A stretch of 7,726 bases of DNA, taken from positions 1 to 7,726 of the forward strand of contig CAZFAT010000233.1 of the NCBI GenBank assembly GCA_964517075.1. Direction: 5' to 3'. The position numbers were made by a program, and so were the translations under genes. The number at the start of each line of letters is the position of its first letter. The stretch's first letter is position 1. Source of the stretch: CAZFAT01 sp964517075 (GTDB lineage Bacteria > Acidobacteriota > Vicinamibacteria > Vicinamibacterales > SCN-69-37). The notes beneath the pieces were generated by a model. That model saw nothing but the letters and a program-made list of their open reading frames with translations, searched no databases and was not told the origin of the DNA. Below, piece after piece: positions 7,401-7,726 of the stretch.

Positions 7401-7682
7401 TGGCTGCCCTGACACCAGGAGGACGATCAGCAGCCACGCCGTTGTGCGCAGCCAGGTCTGGACGCTGCAGTCGCCACGAACCGTCTGACGGGCCCTGTGG
7501 GCCTTCCAGAAACAGTCTTGCGTCAGCGTGTCGGCCACGTCCATGTCGCGGACCGACGCGAAGATGAACCGAAGGACGCGCGTGCGGTGCCGCTCGACGA
7601 GCCGTTCAACGTCCTCGATTTCGGAGGCGGGCTTCTCCACGCTCACAGCGATGAGCGCGGCGCTGCTCGTCGTTGGCTTCAT
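4461..7682 (-). CDS. Oar-like TonB-dependent receptor with carboxypeptidase-regulatory domain, fused to an N-terminal ECF sigma region 2 fragment
   Basis: The 1073-residue product has a chimeric order. Residues about 21-80 resemble region 2 of an ECF sigma factor (see separate entry). Residues 82-99 (WLLIVLLVSGQPIGLAA) form a hydrophobic secretion segment with possible cleavage after A99. Residues about 101-175 are a CarboxypepD_reg-like beta-sandwich (GQVMFNGLPVPGVTVTAT, TDQDGIYHLTDL, GVWNVTIEMLGF). A Pro-rich linker (176-215) contains the PSGVEG repeat peptide. Residues about 216-1073 are like acidobacterial Oar-type outer-membrane receptors: ADGLLINGSLNNGASTPF, SAWDARPFSLTG, GPFRLPGLRNP, SYATYVTDDWRV with NVGLRWEYEAP, FQPRLGVAWRP, AQNWLDLDAEF and DVDQRHL-like NVDQRHLMTASVEY, ending in RVRF with the terminal Phe typical of outer-membrane barrels. 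A clear canonical plug and TonB box are not evident. The ATG at 7682 has AGGGAG four bases upstream. There is no ATG, GTG or TTG between V49 and the hydrophobic segment. Substrate unknown. Confidence 0.9.
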   Translation of the reverse strand: MKPTTSSAALIAVSVEKPASEIEDVERLVERHRTRVLRFIFASVRDMDVADTLTQDCFWKAHRARQTVRGDCSVQTWLRTTAWLLIVLLVSGQPIGLAASDYFGQVMFNGLPVPGVTVTATQADRTASATTDQDGIYHLTDLIDGVWNVTIEMLGFATVTREITVPADREPPPLTLAVRSFDELAREIARRPAPSGVEGRSARAVADVRDRPPVDLSVLIGPTGMGAADGLLINGSLNNGASTPFAIPRAIGNNRPRPPSVYSYAVGLQLGNSAWDARPFSLTGSRPSSPSYTDTQALGTFQGPFRLPGLRNPIAVTLGYQGASTTNVNTQFTRVPTDRERAGDLSQTFDALGQPVRIVDPATGHVFADGVIPVDRISPQAAALLAYYPRADAAAAGRFNYQAPVVTATRQDGVRSAASYTIRNQNRANGAASYQRTVTETTSLFGFEDSRESTVMDTTAGMSLRPSRYVTMTARYQYTRTATESVPHFANRVNVSGTAGITGTDQDPRNWGPPSLTFASDLAALTSGRYASTTNQTHLWAADISRFRGAHTVAAGAEIRKQVNDVFGQDNPRGSFGFTGAASGSDVADFLLGLPQTSAIGFGNPDKFFRGHSYATYVTDDWRVGPALTINVGLRWEYEAPVTEAQGRLANLDVAPGFTAVSPVLAGATGALTGVQYSNALVRADKRGFQPRLGVAWRPVPGSSLVVRAGYGLYRSTNVYQSIASLLAAQSPFSTTFNVASDPSSPLTLANGFRATPGTTLNTFAVDPAFRPASAHNWQASVQQDLPAQLTVTATYFGVRGTNLMQQFLPNTYAPGAVNPCPACPAGFRYLVSNGRSSRHAGQVQVRRRLSAGFTASAEYTLAKAMDNAGAFAGATLEGGALAQNWLDLDAEFARSNVDQRHLMTASVEYTTGSGMSGGTLIDGWKGRLLKDWTFTANVSSGSGLPLTPVYFAPVGGTGIIGSLRPDVTGVANHPSPGTYANREAFAVPAPGQWGRAPRNSITGPATFTMNAAVTRTFRVGNRLNLDWRIDATNVLNRVTFGAVNTLIASPQFGLPTRATDMRKLRSSIRVRF
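7083..7108. repeat. GC-rich palindromic element within the receptor coding region, encoding PSGVEG
   Basis: CCGCCCC (7083-7089) and GGGGCGG (7102-7108) form a perfect 7-base stem around a 12-base loop. On the coding strand it is read as residues 192-200, PAPSGVEGR, in the linker between the carboxypeptidase-regulatory domain and the barrel. From general knowledge, the peptide string SGVEG recurs in unrelated proteins of Acidobacteria and some other environmental phyla, where it is the translation of a short dispersed palindrome. Only one copy is seen here, so the repeat status is inferred. Confidence 0.5.
7443..7622 (-). other. ECF sigma-70 region 2 fragment inside the receptor gene
   Basis: Residues 21-80 of the receptor frame match the pattern of ECF sigma region 2. 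VERLVERHRTRVLRFIFASV (25-44) fits regions 1.2-2.1. DVADTLTQDCFWKAHRA (48-64) fits the core-binding 2.2 pattern with the D-x-L-T-Q-[ED]-x-F signature. VRGDCSVQTWL (68-78) fits the F-R-G-x-x-S-x-x-T-W-L stretch of 2.3-2.4. The usual continuation (I-A-R/V-N and the rest of region 2.4), the linker and region 4 are absent; the frame instead enters a hydrophobic segment. An ordinary ECF factor of about 170-190 residues would therefore be cut to less than half. Recognition is by motif reading only. It may be an inert leader, a degenerate fusion remnant or a functional domain. Confidence 0.72.
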
Positions 7683-7685
7683 GCA

Positions 7686-7691
7686 CTCCCT
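7686..7691 (-). promoter_or_regulatory. Shine-Dalgarno sequence deciding the start of the fusion gene
   Basis: AGGGAG on the minus strand lies three bases before ATG 7682 and is the best ribosome-binding site of any gene in the window. It supports translation from the sigma-like N-terminus instead of from a start near the hydrophobic segment. Confidence 0.6.
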
Positions 7692-7692
7692 A

Positions 7693-7720
7693 TAGACGAC
7701 GGTTTGGTCCGCAACTCACA
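7693..7720 (-). promoter_or_regulatory. Candidate ECF-type promoter upstream of the sigma/receptor fusion gene
   Basis: On the minus strand TGTGAG (7715-7720) is followed after 16 bases by CGTCTA (7693-7698). This agrees with the general ECF promoter pattern of a TGTAAC-like -35 and a CGTC-containing -10 at this spacing. It ends 10 bases before the ATG at 7682, so the transcript would have an extremely short leader and might lose the Shine-Dalgarno sequence. The site fits an autoregulated ECF sigma gene, the presumed source of the N-terminal fragment. Confidence 0.45.
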
Positions 7721-7726
7721 CGGTCG

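Noticed and set aside
7447..7449. CTG at residue 78 as the true start of the receptor
   Set aside because: CTG is a rare start, no Shine-Dalgarno sequence is evident before it, and the upstream ATG has a strong one; kept only as an alternative to test.
1..7726. CRISPR arrays, tRNA or rRNA genes, insertion sequences or phage genes
   Set aside because: No spaced direct repeats, cloverleaf-like or rRNA-like stretches, transposase motifs or phage proteins were found on either strand.

Overview
This window looks like chromosomal DNA from a high-GC member of the Acidobacteriota, possibly the Vicinamibacteria. The assignment rests on three gene types that are typical of that phylum and occur together here: a MacB/FtsX-type permease of the acidobacterial duplicated orphan permease (ADOP) kind with its PadR regulator, a VWFA-related secreted protein, and a large Oar-like TonB-dependent outer-membrane receptor with an N-terminal carboxypeptidase-regulatory domain. 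No RNA genes, CRISPR arrays, insertion sequences or phage genes are visible.

Layout. Bases 1-1371 (minus strand) hold the first 457 codons of an ADOP permease that runs off the left edge. Upstream of it, on the same strand, lies a PadR-family repressor (1483-1812), separated from it by 111 bases that contain a strong palindrome. A 180-base divergent intergenic region (1813-1992) carries a 15-base inverted repeat placed where it could control both directions. It leads to a small plus-strand gene for an 80-residue DUF4926 protein (1993-2235). This gene converges on a two-gene minus-strand operon with no obvious terminator between them. The operon consists of a 1073-codon TonB-dependent receptor-like gene (4461-7682) and then a 694-codon VWFA-related protein (2377-4461), whose start codon overlaps the receptor stop codon by one base.

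The main unusual feature is the N-terminus of the receptor gene. Its first ~80 codons do not encode a signal peptide. They encode most of region 2 of an ECF sigma-70 factor, including the core-binding motif and the region 2.3-like stretch. This sigma part stops at a Trp-Leu and passes in frame into a hydrophobic secretion segment, then a carboxypeptidase-regulatory domain and an outer-membrane barrel. Upstream of the ATG are a good Shine-Dalgarno sequence and an ECF-type promoter (TGTGAG, 16 bases, CGTCTA). The simplest reading is that a deletion joined an autoregulated ECF sigma gene to a TonB receptor gene, leaving the receptor-VWFA operon behind a sigma promoter and ribosome-binding site. 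A functional membrane-tethered sigma-domain/receptor chimera is the more exciting alternative.

A second oddity in the same gene is a short GC-rich palindrome encoding Pro-Ser-Gly-Val-Glu-Gly in the linker after the regulatory domain. It resembles a dispersed repeat that has entered a coding region. How the receptor and the VWFA protein work together is not known; the overlap suggests coupled translation and a shared envelope role.
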